Under the pieces are notes generated by a model that made no database searches, was not told where the DNA came from, and saw only the letters and a program-made list of their open reading frames with translations. Of a DNA stretch of 64,000 bases, positions 16,684 to 24,758 are shown piece after piece; position 1 is the stretch's first letter, and every line of letters starts with the position of its first letter. The DNA is from Christiangramia flava JLT2011. GTDB lineage: Bacteria > Bacteroidota > Bacteroidia > Flavobacteriales > Flavobacteriaceae. The position numbers and the translations under genes were made by a program. The DNA is taken from positions 2,814,001-2,878,000 of the forward strand of contig NZ_CP016359.1 of NCBI RefSeq assembly GCF_001951155.1. The letters are read 5' to 3'.

Positions 16684-16863
16684 ATGAGCATGAATAAAAA
16701 TTCCATCTTCGGATGGGCGTCATTTCTGATGTTTTTGGTGGGAGCAGCACTGGTGCTTCTGGGTGTTCTGAAATACAAGGATCATTCGATCGGTTTTTCC
16801 GTAACAGGTATTGGTTTTTTCTTTATATCATGGGTCTTTAACGCCCTGAAGGGGAGAGTGTAA
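16684..16863 (+). CDS. Small 59-residue two-helix membrane protein
   Basis: ATG at 16684 to TAA at 16861-16863 encodes 59 residues: a short polar N-terminus (MSMNKNSIFG), a hydrophobic helix (WASFLMFLVGAALVLLGVL), a short turn KYKDHSIG, a second helix (FSVTGIGFFFISWVFNAL), and the basic end KGRV. This matches a group of small flavobacterial membrane proteins I recognise only by appearance. A start at 16690 (MNKN) is also possible. It lies 11 bp before the DinB-like gene, so the two are probably co-transcribed. The function is unknown; the coding call rests on helix pattern, codon use like its neighbours and tight spacing. Confidence 0.75.
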   Translation: MSMNKNSIFGWASFLMFLVGAALVLLGVLKYKDHSIGFSVTGIGFFFISWVFNALKGRV

Positions 16864-16874
16864 AACTGAATTTC

Positions 16875-17357
16875 ATGACTGAAACTACCAAAAAACAACG
16901 GGATCAACTGGTCAAACATCTGGAAGGCGGACTGGCGTATGCTTCACTGGATACTTTCTTGGATAAGGTGCCTTTTGAAAAGCTGGGCATTAGACCTAAA
17001 GGGCTACCTTATTCTTTTTTTGAAGTATTTTTTCATATTTGTTTCGCCCAGAAAGATATTCTGGAATTTACCATTTCCGGAGATTATAAAACCCGAAACT
17101 GGCCTGATGACTACTGGCCTGAGCAACAGGCACCGGCTACCGAAGCTGAATGGGAAGACCTGAAGCAGGAATTCTTTGAAGACCGGGAACTGTTTAAAAA
17201 TTTTATCATGGACACCAAAAATAAGCTCGATGAACCGGTTCGAAATTCCGAAGATCATACGCTGCTCAGGGAAATACTGCTGGTGATAGAGCATAACGCT
17301 TACCATACCGGCCAACTGCTGATGATCGAGCGTTTGCTGGGTGTTTATGATGCATAA
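16875..17357 (+). CDS. DinB/YfiT-like four-helix metal-binding protein
   Basis: A 160-residue DinB-superfamily protein. The metal-binding His set is visible: His in FFHICFAQKDI (about residue 55) and the HNAYHTGQL motif near 138-146, the typical DinB pair. The family forms a helical bundle that binds a divalent metal; many members are thiol transferases using bacillithiol or mycothiol (established for some). A bacillithiol-system gene (ytxJ) occurs at 52.8 kb, so a bacillithiol transferase role is possible but inferred. It has no signal peptide and follows the small membrane protein gene after 11 bp. Confidence 0.85.
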   Translation: MTETTKKQRDQLVKHLEGGLAYASLDTFLDKVPFEKLGIRPKGLPYSFFEVFFHICFAQKDILEFTISGDYKTRNWPDDYWPEQQAPATEAEWEDLKQEFFEDRELFKNFIMDTKNKLDEPVRNSEDHTLLREILLVIEHNAYHTGQLLMIERLLGVYDA

Positions 17358-17371
17358 TCAATTAAATTAAG

Positions 17372-17379
17372 GATATTTG
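17372..17379 (+). promoter_or_regulatory. Candidate -7 box (GATATTTG variant) for ettA
   Basis: GATATTTG lies 29 bp before the ettA ATG, inside the gap after the DinB-like gene. The -33 region is poor. Confidence 0.35.
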
Positions 17380-17408
17380 CAATCCGTATTTTCAATAAAA
17401 AAAATAAT

Positions 17409-19100
17409 ATGTCAGACGATAAGAAAGTGATTTTTTCAATGTCTGGGGTGACCAAGACGTTTCCCCGGGCAAATACGCCGGTTTTAAAGAATATCTATCT
17501 GAGCTTTTTCTACGGTGCCAAGATTGGAATTCTTGGTTTGAACGGTTCAGGTAAGTCAACCTTACTGAAGATCATCGCCGGAAAAGATCAGAACTACCAG
17601 GGAGATGTAGTATTTTCTCCAAATTATTCGGTTGGACTTTTAGAGCAGGAGCCGGAACTGGATGAAAATAAGACGGTGCTGGAGGTAGTGAAAGAAGGGG
17701 TAGCTGAAACTGTAGCCATTCTTGATGAATACAACAAGATCAATGATATGTTCGGTTTGCCGGAAGTATATGAAGATGCTGATAAAATGCAGAAACTTAT
17801 GGACAAGCAGGCTGAACTTCAGGATAAGATCGATGCTTCGAACGCGTGGGAACTGGATACCAAGCTGGATATCGCCATGGATGCACTTCGCACACCTGAA
17901 CCAGATAAAAAGATCGGGGTGCTTTCCGGAGGGGAAAGACGCCGCGTTGCTCTTTGTAGGTTGCTGCTTCAGGAGCCAGACGTGCTGTTGCTGGATGAGC
18001 CTACCAACCACCTGGATGCCGAATCTGTTCACTGGCTGGAACATCACCTTCAGCAATATAAAGGAACGGTTATCGCGGTAACTCACGACCGTTACTTCCT
18101 GGACAATGTGGCCGGGTGGATCCTGGAACTGGACAGGGGAGAAGGGATTCCATGGAAAGGCAATTATTCTTCTTGGTTAGACCAGAAATCGAAAAGACTG
18201 GCGCAGGAGCAAAAACAGGCGAGCAAGAGACAAAAAACTCTGGAACGTGAGCTGGAATGGGCAAAAATGAGTCCGAAAGGTCGTCAAACCAAGCAAAAAG
18301 CCAGGTTAAAGAATTATGATAAGTTGTTGAGCCAGGATCAGAAACAGGTTGATGAAAAACTGGAAATCTATATTCCGAACGGGCCAAGACTTGGAACAAA
18401 CGTGATCGAAGCAAAGGGCGTGAGTAAGGCTTTTGGAGACAAACTGCTGTATGAAGACCTGAACTTTAACCTTCCGCAGGCGGGAATCGTTGGTATTATT
18501 GGGCCAAACGGTGCCGGTAAAACCACGATCTTTAAGATGATCATGGGCGAAGAGCAGCCAGATAAAGGAAGTTTCGAAGTGGGGGAAACCGCGAAAATTG
18601 CCTATGTGGACCAAAGCCACTCGAATATTGATCCTGAAAAAACGATCTGGCAGAACTTCAGCGACGAGCAGGAATTGATCATGATGGGTGGAAGGCAGGT
18701 AAATTCCAGAGCCTACCTAAGCCGATTCAATTTCAGCGGAAGTGAACAGAATAAAAAGGTGAACATGCTTTCAGGTGGTGAGCGCAACAGGTTGCACCTT
18801 GCCATGACACTGAAAGAAGAAGGGAACGTTTTGCTGCTGGATGAGCCTACGAACGACCTGGATGTAAATACGCTTCGTGCTTTGGAGGAAGGTTTGGAAA
18901 ATTTCGCGGGTTGTGCCGTGGTGATTTCTCACGACCGCTGGTTCCTGGACCGAATTTGTACGCATATCCTAGCTTTTGAAGGCGATTCCCAGGTGTATTT
19001 CTTTGAAGGCAGTTTTTCAGATTACGAGGAAAACAAGAAGAAAAGACTTGGTGGTGATGTTATGCCGAAACGAATTAAATATAAAAAACTGGTGAGATAG
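17409..19100 (+). CDS. ettA: Energy-dependent translational throttle protein EttA (ABC-F)
   Basis: A 563-residue ABC-F ATPase that binds the ribosomal E site and gates the first elongation step by ATP/ADP level. NBD1 has GLNGSGKST (43-51), the signature LSGGERRR and [14 protein letters not shown]2 has GPNGAGKTT, MLSGGERNR and [11 protein letters not shown], so both ATP sites are complete, unlike the second ABC-F at 60752. The arm insertion in NBD1 (about 95-145) and the charged P-tRNA interaction linker (SKRLAQEQKQASKRQKTLER) fit EttA. The C-terminus RIKYKKLVR is basic. It is followed by a bidirectional terminator. Confidence 0.96.
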   Translation: MSDDKKVIFSMSGVTKTFPRANTPVLKNIYLSFFYGAKIGILGLNGSGKSTLLKIIAGKDQNYQGDVVFSPNYSVGLLEQEPELDENKTVLEVVKEGVAETVAILDEYNKINDMFGLPEVYEDADKMQKLMDKQAELQDKIDASNAWELDTKLDIAMDALRTPEPDKKIGVLSGGERRRVALCRLLLQEPDVLLLDEPTNHLDAESVHWLEHHLQQYKGTVIAVTHDRYFLDNVAGWILELDRGEGIPWKGNYSSWLDQKSKRLAQEQKQASKRQKTLERELEWAKMSPKGRQTKQKARLKNYDKLLSQDQKQVDEKLEIYIPNGPRLGTNVIEAKGVSKAFGDKLLYEDLNFNLPQAGIVGIIGPNGAGKTTIFKMIMGEEQPDKGSFEVGETAKIAYVDQSHSNIDPEKTIWQNFSDEQELIMMGGRQVNSRAYLSRFNFSGSEQNKKVNMLSGGERNRLHLAMTLKEEGNVLLLDEPTNDLDVNTLRALEEGLENFAGCAVVISHDRWFLDRICTHILAFEGDSQVYFFEGSFSDYEENKKKRLGGDVMPKRIKYKKLVR

Positions 19101-19118
19101 TCGGTTTTTAAAATCTAA

Positions 19119-19148
19119 AAAAGGAGTGATTTTTCACTCCTTTTTTTA
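19119..19148. terminator. Bidirectional terminator between ettA and the DUF1456 gene
   Basis: AAGGAGTGA / TCACTCCTT forms a 9-bp stem with A-rich and T-rich flanks on both sides, between convergent genes. Confidence 0.87.
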
Positions 19149-19155
19149 TGTTTTA

Positions 19156-19392
19156 TTATTTCTTCTTGGGCATGGGTCCGCGCAAATGAATGATCAACCC
19201 GTCCAGAAAATTGCGAAGGAACTGATCGCCGCATTCCATATATTTTTCATGATCTTCTCTGCGGAAAATTGCACCCAGTTCACTTTTGCTTACCTGGAAA
19301 TCTACCAGTGCGCAAATCTTCACAATATCCGCGTTCGTTAATTTATGCGCCACGCGCAGCTTTTTAAAAATATCATTATTGGTTAATCCCAT
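19156..19392 (-). CDS. DUF1456 (YehS-like) protein, single-repeat form
   Basis: A 78-residue cytoplasmic protein carrying one copy of the DUF1456 repeat: LTNNDIFKKLRVAHKLTNAD, then ICALVDFQVSKSELGAIFRRED, then CGDQFLRNFLDGLIIHLRG. E. coli YehS has two such repeats (~156 residues); here only one is present, and the frame ends properly with PMPKKK, so it looks like a natural half-length form rather than a broken gene. The ATG directly abuts the stop of the DUF2254 gene (19392/19393), indicating co-transcription and translational coupling. The molecular role is unknown. Confidence 0.88.
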   Translation of the reverse strand: MGLTNNDIFKKLRVAHKLTNADIVKICALVDFQVSKSELGAIFRREDHEKYMECGDQFLRNFLDGLIIHLRGPMPKKK

Positions 19393-20691
19393 CTATTCGT
19401 ATTTAAAATTTAGGTAAAGTTTTGATGCCAGTTCTTTGGCTTTTTCCACATCCTGCTCATTGGAGATTGCTTCCTGAGCGTCATCGATCAGGTTCTTGGC
19501 TTCGCGGTCCAGCGCATTGTTGTATGATTCATTTTCAACTTCCTGTTTTTTCAGGTAGTGGAACATCAGCAGCAATTTCTGAACTAGCGTAATATCGTGT
19601 TTACAGTAGGTCCTGATAGATGCCATAATATTGTATAATATATCAGAAAAATCAGCCGTATTCATTTTGATGTAGATCGTATCATCCCGAAAAATATGGC
19701 TGGTGTCCTTTTTCCGAAGTCTGATGGCCAGCAATTCCGTGAGATAATCAATCCCGTTGATCGCGGTTCCAGGATCATTAATTCCCGGCGACATGGCCTT
19801 TACGATAATTTCGGTGATCTGCTTGAAAGCCAGCGTGTAATTGTCGGCCACCAGTTCCTCACGAGCGAAATTGAAATTAGAAAGTACCTTCTTGATAGTT
19901 TCTTCATCCAGTTCTTTTTTCGATTTGAAGAGTGGGATACCGCTTAGCACGAAAATTCCCTTAATGGGCAAAATATGCAATTTGGTGTCCTGTTCTACGC
20001 AAATATCGATCAGGTTGGTGAAAGAAATATTCTGAAGGTAACCGCTGGTTTCTGAATGATATTCATACCAGTCATCGGTATTTTCAAATTCCCCGTGGTC
20101 TTCTTCCTCTTTATCAATGAGATCATTGAGCCGGTTTTTAGCTGTTTTGAAGATATTCTGAAGAATATTGCTAATCTGGATACTCTGCGAAATATTGTGA
20201 ATGAAATAAATAAAAGCGTAGATGCATATCACCATATCCACGATTCCCAGTAAAACCGAAAATCCCGGAACCTGGTATTTATCGCCGGTGGGTTGGATGG
20301 AAAACAGTACGAAAATACAGTACAATATCGTGTACAGATAGATTCCCAGGATGATCTGGTGTCTTTTGTCGCTGATCAGGCCGGGTAATAATCTGGGTGA
20401 ATAGTTACTGGACGCCTGGCTGAGCAGTAACATGACCATAGAAAAACTAAAAACTACCACTGATATCAACCCGGAAATTAGGGCGCTTAAAATAGTCATG
20501 GCGGTATCACCATTATCGACCACCAGGATCGGCGCGTGTTCAATGAGGTATTTGGAAATTCCGAGTTCTTCCAGGTACAGCATGATCATCGCAAATACGA
20601 ATCCCAGGAAGGCTAGGAGTGTGGGATAAAAAGCGATGCTGCTTTCAATAACATTAAAAAATGAGATTGTCCGGTTGTAAAGCTGTTTCAT
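19393..20691 (-). CDS. DUF2254 membrane protein
   Basis: A 432-residue inner-membrane protein. Four hydrophobic segments occupy the N-terminal ~190 residues (around 18-40, 62-90, 112-132 and 147-167), with the family motif VVVFSFSMVMLLLSQASSNYSPRLL between helices two and three. The C-terminal ~240 residues are soluble and include MSPGINDPGTAINGIDYLTELL, the best conserved DUF2254 segment. Function is unknown; the topology suggests a channel or sensor-like protein. It forms a two-gene unit with the DUF1456 gene. Confidence 0.9.
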   Translation of the reverse strand: MKQLYNRTISFFNVIESSIAFYPTLLAFLGFVFAMIMLYLEELGISKYLIEHAPILVVDNGDTAMTILSALISGLISVVVFSFSMVMLLLSQASSNYSPRLLPGLISDKRHQIILGIYLYTILYCIFVLFSIQPTGDKYQVPGFSVLLGIVDMVICIYAFIYFIHNISQSIQISNILQNIFKTAKNRLNDLIDKEEEDHGEFENTDDWYEYHSETSGYLQNISFTNLIDICVEQDTKLHILPIKGIFVLSGIPLFKSKKELDEETIKKVLSNFNFAREELVADNYTLAFKQITEIIVKAMSPGINDPGTAINGIDYLTELLAIRLRKKDTSHIFRDDTIYIKMNTADFSDILYNIMASIRTYCKHDITLVQKLLLMFHYLKKQEVENESYNNALDREAKNLIDDAQEAISNEQDVEKAKELASKLYLNFKYE

Positions 20692-20764
20692 GAACGCAGT
20701 TTTCAGGTATAAAGTTACGGAATATAGCGCCCGTCCTAAGGAATTAAGAATATTTTAGCGAACA

Positions 20765-20857
20765 AGACAAAATGTCGGTTTTAAATCTTATAAATCAGTC
20801 AAAATGGCATTTATTTTACGATGGTATTCCAATTGCTATACTGAAAACGTAAACTTG
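20765..20857 (+). promoter_or_regulatory. hsp20 control region: two GAC-N5-GTC-like sites plus ATGGTAT-N3-AATTGCT
   Basis: In the 192-bp gap before hsp20, AGACAAAATGTC (20765-20776, dyad GACA-N3-TGTC) and the related AGTCAAAATGGC (20797-20808) start 32 bp apart. ATGGTAT (20821-20827), AATTGCT (20831-20837) and CTGAAAA (20841-20847) follow. The same order occurs upstream of clpB on the other strand. TAAACTTG (20850-20857) is a 7/8 match to the -7 box. Confidence 0.55.
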
Positions 20858-20883
20858 ATTAATAATTTAAAAATATAAGAGCT

Positions 20884-21324
20884 ATGAGTTTAATTAAAAG
20901 AAATGAGAATTGGTTGCCTTCTGTTTTTGACGATATGTTTAAAACCGACTGGCTGGGTGGAACTACTAACGTGAACAGCATAGGAACCAGTATTCCTGCC
21001 GTAAACATCAAGGAATCTGATGATTCTTTCCGCGTGGAAGTAGCAGCACCTGGAAAAGCTAAAGAAGATTTCAACATTGAGTTGGACAACGATGTGCTCA
21101 CGATTTCTTCGGAAAACAAGAATGAACAGGAAACCGCTTCTGAAAATGGAAGATTCACCAGAAAGGAATTTAGCTACAGCACTTTTAAAAGAGCTTTTAG
21201 CCTTCCGGAATCAGTAGACAGCGCGAAAATTTCTGCAAGTTATAATAATGGAGTGCTGGAAATTGCGCTACCTAAAAAGGAAGAAGCTAAGGTACAGGCA
21301 AAAAGAATGATTGAAATTGCCTAA
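20884..21324 (+). CDS. Small heat shock protein, Hsp20/alpha-crystallin family
   Basis: A 146-residue ATP-independent holdase chaperone. The N-terminal arm is aromatic (NENWLPSVFDDMFKTDW). The alpha-crystallin domain runs from about 38 (PAVNIKESDDSFRVEVAAPG) to the closing ISASYNNGVLEIALPK, containing the conserved GVLEI. The C-terminal tail ends in AKRMIEIA, with an I-x-I-like anchor. Homologues of this length in Bacteroidota are heat induced. It is monocistronic, preceded by the module shared with clpB, and ends at a terminator (21355-21384). Confidence 0.95.
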   Translation: MSLIKRNENWLPSVFDDMFKTDWLGGTTNVNSIGTSIPAVNIKESDDSFRVEVAAPGKAKEDFNIELDNDVLTISSENKNEQETASENGRFTRKEFSYSTFKRAFSLPESVDSAKISASYNNGVLEIALPKKEEAKVQAKRMIEIA

Positions 21325-21354
21325 AATCTAAGTTTTAGTTTGATTAGTTAGAGG

Positions 21355-21384
21355 TAAAGCGTCCCAATCGGGGCGCTTTTTTTA
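21355..21384. terminator. Terminator between hsp20 and the convergent surface-protein gene
   Basis: AAAGCGTCCC / GGGGCGCTTT forms a 10-bp stem (one G-U) with loop AATC and a T run on the plus side. It overlaps the last bases of the convergent gene. Confidence 0.82.
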
Positions 21385-22599
21385 ATAATCTAATAATATC
21401 CATCGATTCCCGGCACTTTGTATCGTGAAGACCTGTTGGGGTTTGATACTGGTAATTTTTGCATTCGTACGTACATCAAAAAGATCGTCACTTCCCTGGA
21501 AGATGAAGGGTTTTTCGGCGTTTCCGGGCCAATTCAGAAGCCTGATGATCCTTCCTTTATTCGTGGCTGAAGCGGGAATCACAATTCCGGAAATCTGGTC
21601 GTTCAAACGTAGGGTACCGATCTCGTCTGTAATCACAAAGTTCCCGGTACTGCTGGTCGTGGAAGAATAGTTCTGAAACCCGGCATTACTCCAGGAGGCC
21701 TGGCCGGTTGCGTTCAGCATCATCACCTGGCCCTCACTACCTCGTGCGGTAGGCAATACATAATCTGTATCAGGAGAGGTTCCAATTCCAAGTCTTCCGG
21801 AGAAATAGCCTGCGTACACATTGCTGTTGGCATCACCAGTGGCGATACTGTAGATCCCATAGATATTACCAACTCCCTGGATGGTGCCTATTTCTGAATA
21901 AATACCATAATTATTGCTTTTTGCCCCGAAAGTCCGTCCCACACGATTAAAGATTCCATAAATATCATTGGTACCGGAATTCTGATAGGCTTCATTGAAG
22001 AAACCGTAGTGAACGCCCGTTCCAATGCCTCCCACATTATTCTTGATTCCGTATTTCGTGCCGTTTGTGGAACTTCGGTTGTCGTTGATGATCCCGTAGG
22101 TGGTCAGGTTATCGGTTGCTGAATTGGCATTATCCACGGTCAGGGCTTTCTTAAGGCTAAGATCTTTTCCGCTGAGAATTGCCACATCCAGCCGGGAAGA
22201 AAGTTGATCGGTGCCAATTCCTACACTGTTTTCGCGGTAAATCGGGTCGGTGATGGTATTCGGACTACTATTGGTTCCGGGTTTATAGAAGTTCGCCGAA
22301 CCGTTATCCACCCCTAAACTTTTCCATTTGTTTTCCGAAGCATTCCAAAAATAGAATCCAGGCTGATAGGAACTAACGGCTTTGGTTAGAAAAACAAGCA
22401 TTCCATGTTGCTCATTACCCGGATTGGTCCCGGGAAATTTGTCAATTCTCGGAATCAGTATCCCGTCAGTTACTAGTGGTTGAGAGGGATCATGAGCTAC
22501 AATGTCCAGCTGAGCCTTAGGTTCGCTGGTGTCAATACCCACCTGAGCATTGAGGTTCAGGCATGCGAGGATGCCTGAAAAATAGAAAAATTTTCTCAT
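21382..22599 (-). CDS. Secreted repeat-rich surface protein (flavobacterial tail-fibre-like)
   Basis: A 405-residue exported protein: a signal peptide ends near NLNAQ, followed by VGIDTSEPKAQLDIVA. A second copy of the same type of element, SVGIGTDQLSSRLDVA, and a third, RLGIGTSPDTDYVL, occur later; such VGIGT...LDV elements mark phage-tail-fibre-like and surface proteins of flavobacteria. The middle is rich in G, N, Y and S with repeated YGI segments (TYGIIN, KYGIKN, YGIFN, YGIYS) that suggest a beta-helix or trimeric shaft. I see no T9SS sorting domain at the C-terminus (GNRWILLDY). The function is unknown, possibly surface attachment. Confidence 0.8.
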   Translation of the reverse strand: MRKFFYFSGILACLNLNAQVGIDTSEPKAQLDIVAHDPSQPLVTDGILIPRIDKFPGTNPGNEQHGMLVFLTKAVSSYQPGFYFWNASENKWKSLGVDNGSANFYKPGTNSSPNTITDPIYRENSVGIGTDQLSSRLDVAILSGKDLSLKKALTVDNANSATDNLTTYGIINDNRSSTNGTKYGIKNNVGGIGTGVHYGFFNEAYQNSGTNDIYGIFNRVGRTFGAKSNNYGIYSEIGTIQGVGNIYGIYSIATGDANSNVYAGYFSGRLGIGTSPDTDYVLPTARGSEGQVMMLNATGQASWSNAGFQNYSSTTSSTGNFVITDEIGTLRLNDQISGIVIPASATNKGRIIRLLNWPGNAEKPFIFQGSDDLFDVRTNAKITSIKPQQVFTIQSAGNRWILLDY

Positions 22600-22603
22600 A
22601 GGT

Positions 22604-22611
22604 CAAACGTA
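22604..22611 (-). promoter_or_regulatory. -7 promoter box directly before the surface-protein gene
   Basis: The minus strand reads TACGTTTG (TAnnTTTG), 4 bp before the ATG at 22599, implying a leaderless or nearly leaderless mRNA. Confidence 0.45.
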
Positions 22612-22685
22612 GTTGCTCGACATTTTAGTTAGAGGGGGTAACTGTTTTAGGATGAGATAAATATATGCGATTTCCCGATTCGCAA

Positions 22686-24689
22686 TTACACCATTTCGTT
22701 AATTTTTTCCTGTAAAATCTTAATTTCATCCCGTAGCCTTGCAGCCTGCATAAAATCTAATTCTTTGGCAGCCGTTTCCATCGCTTTCCGTTTTTCCCGT
22801 ACCTGTTTTTCCATTTGTGGTTTGGTTAGATAAGCAGCTTCTTCTTCAGCAGCTTTGAGATCTGGGCGGACTTCGTGCTCATAAATATCCAGTTTTTTAC
22901 GAATCAGGGCACTATCAAACTTTTTATTCAGAGGTTTCGGGGTGATGTTATGTTCCTTATTGTAAGACATCTGCTTTTCGCGCCTGTATTCTGTTTCTTC
23001 AATGGTTTTTTTCATTGAATCGGTGATTTTATCAGCGTACAAAATGGCTTTTCCATCTACGTGACGTGCTGCCCTACCAATGGTTTGTGTAAGCGAACGG
23101 TTGCTACGAAGAAAACCTTCCTTGTCGGCATCGATAATGGCCACAAGCGAAACTTCGGGTAAATCCAGGCCTTCTCGTAACAGGTTCACTCCAACCAGGA
23201 CATCAAAAAGTCCTTTTCGAAGATCCTGCATGATCTCCACACGCTCCAGCGTGTCAATATCGGAATGTATATAGCGGCAGCGCACGTCAATCCTGGTGAG
23301 GTATTTTGTCAATTCTTCCGCCATTCTTTTCGTTAGCGTGGTGACCAGAACCCGCTCATCTTTTTCCACGCGAATCTGGATTTCTTCTATCAGGTCATCG
23401 ATCTGGTTGAGACTTGGGCGAACTTCCACAATAGGATCTAATAATCCTGTTGGTCGAATCACCTGCTCCACGTAAACACCTTCACTTTTCTGCAATTCAT
23501 ATTCAGCAGGTGTGGCGCTCACATAGATGACCTGGTTCTGGAGCGCTTCAAATTCTTCGAATTTCAGCGGACGGTTATCCATCGCGGCAGGTAGTCGGAA
23601 ACCATAATCTACCAGTGTTTCCTTACGCGAACGGTCACCACCGTACATGGCATGAACCTGAGGGATCGTCACGTGGCTTTCATCTACCACCATCAAATAG
23701 TCATCTGGAAAATAATCCAATAAACAGAAAGGCCGTGTTCCAGGTTTACGGCCATCGAGGTAGCGCGAATAGTTTTCGATTCCCGAACAATAGCCAAGTT
23801 CCCGGATCATTTCCAAATCGAAATTGGTGCGTTCATCCAGCCGTTTGGCTTCCAGAGTTTTCCCGATATCCTGAAAATAATCTACCTGTTTGACCAGGTC
23901 ATCCTGTATCTCCCGGATCGCATTCTGAAGTACGTCCGGAGAGGTAACGAACATATTGGCGGGATAAATATTGAGCCGCTCATATTTTTCAATGATATCG
24001 TTGGTGCCGGGATCGAATGCCTCGATCTCTTCAATTTCATCCCCAAAAAAGTGAATTCGGAAGGCATTATCAGCATAACTCGGAAAAACATCAACCGTAT
24101 CGCCTTTTATTCTGAAATTTCCATGACTGAATTCCGCTTCTGTTCGGGAGTACAGACTTTGAACCAGGCTGTGCAAAAACTTGGTCCGGGAAATTTCCAT
24201 GTCCCGTTCGATCGAAACCACGTTTTTTCTAAATTCCACCGGGTTCCCAATACCGTATAAACAGGAAACAGAAGCTACCACGAGTACGTCACGTCTTCCG
24301 CTAAGCAGGGACGAAGTGGTGCTCAACCGCAGTTTTTCGATTTCTTCGTTGATCGACAGGTCTTTTTCAATATATGTTCCAGAAGTCGGGATAAATGCCT
24401 CTGGCTGGTAATAATCGTAATAACTTACAAAATATTCCACCGCGTTCTCCGGAAAGAATTGCTTGAATTCTGAATACAATTGTGCGGCCAGTGTCTTATT
24501 ATGGGCCAGGACCAGGGTGGGTTTCTGAACTTCTTCGATAACATTGGCCACGGTAAAGGTCTTCCCGGAACCTGTTACTCCTAAAAGTGTCTGAAATTTC
24601 TCGTGTGAGTCAATACCGCCAACCAGTTGTTTGATAGCGCCTGGCTGATCGCCGGTAGGTTTATAGTCTGATTTTATCTGGAATTTCAT
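22686..24689 (-). CDS. uvrB: UvrABC excision repair subunit B
   Basis: A 667-residue damage-recognition helicase of nucleotide excision repair. It starts with the canonical [20 protein letters not shown]. The Walker A is GVTGSGKTF (37-45), the beta-hairpin region is [12 protein letters not shown] (about 92-103) and the DEAD-like box is VDESHVT. Helicase motif V is [14 protein letters not shown] and motif VI is QTIGRAARH. The C-terminal UVR motif ([20 protein letters not shown]) that binds UvrC is present, so the protein is complete. It is monocistronic; 86 bp separate it from the next gene. Confidence 0.97.
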   Translation of the reverse strand: MKFQIKSDYKPTGDQPGAIKQLVGGIDSHEKFQTLLGVTGSGKTFTVANVIEEVQKPTLVLAHNKTLAAQLYSEFKQFFPENAVEYFVSYYDYYQPEAFIPTSGTYIEKDLSINEEIEKLRLSTTSSLLSGRRDVLVVASVSCLYGIGNPVEFRKNVVSIERDMEISRTKFLHSLVQSLYSRTEAEFSHGNFRIKGDTVDVFPSYADNAFRIHFFGDEIEEIEAFDPGTNDIIEKYERLNIYPANMFVTSPDVLQNAIREIQDDLVKQVDYFQDIGKTLEAKRLDERTNFDLEMIRELGYCSGIENYSRYLDGRKPGTRPFCLLDYFPDDYLMVVDESHVTIPQVHAMYGGDRSRKETLVDYGFRLPAAMDNRPLKFEEFEALQNQVIYVSATPAEYELQKSEGVYVEQVIRPTGLLDPIVEVRPSLNQIDDLIEEIQIRVEKDERVLVTTLTKRMAEELTKYLTRIDVRCRYIHSDIDTLERVEIMQDLRKGLFDVLVGVNLLREGLDLPEVSLVAIIDADKEGFLRSNRSLTQTIGRAARHVDGKAILYADKITDSMKKTIEETEYRREKQMSYNKEHNITPKPLNKKFDSALIRKKLDIYEHEVRPDLKAAEEEAAYLTKPQMEKQVREKRKAMETAAKELDFMQAARLRDEIKILQEKINEMV

Positions 24690-24758
24690 TCAGCTGATTT
24701 TCATTTTCATAGCCTTACGAAATTAAGCAATAATCAGACCTAAACCAATTATTGTCGC

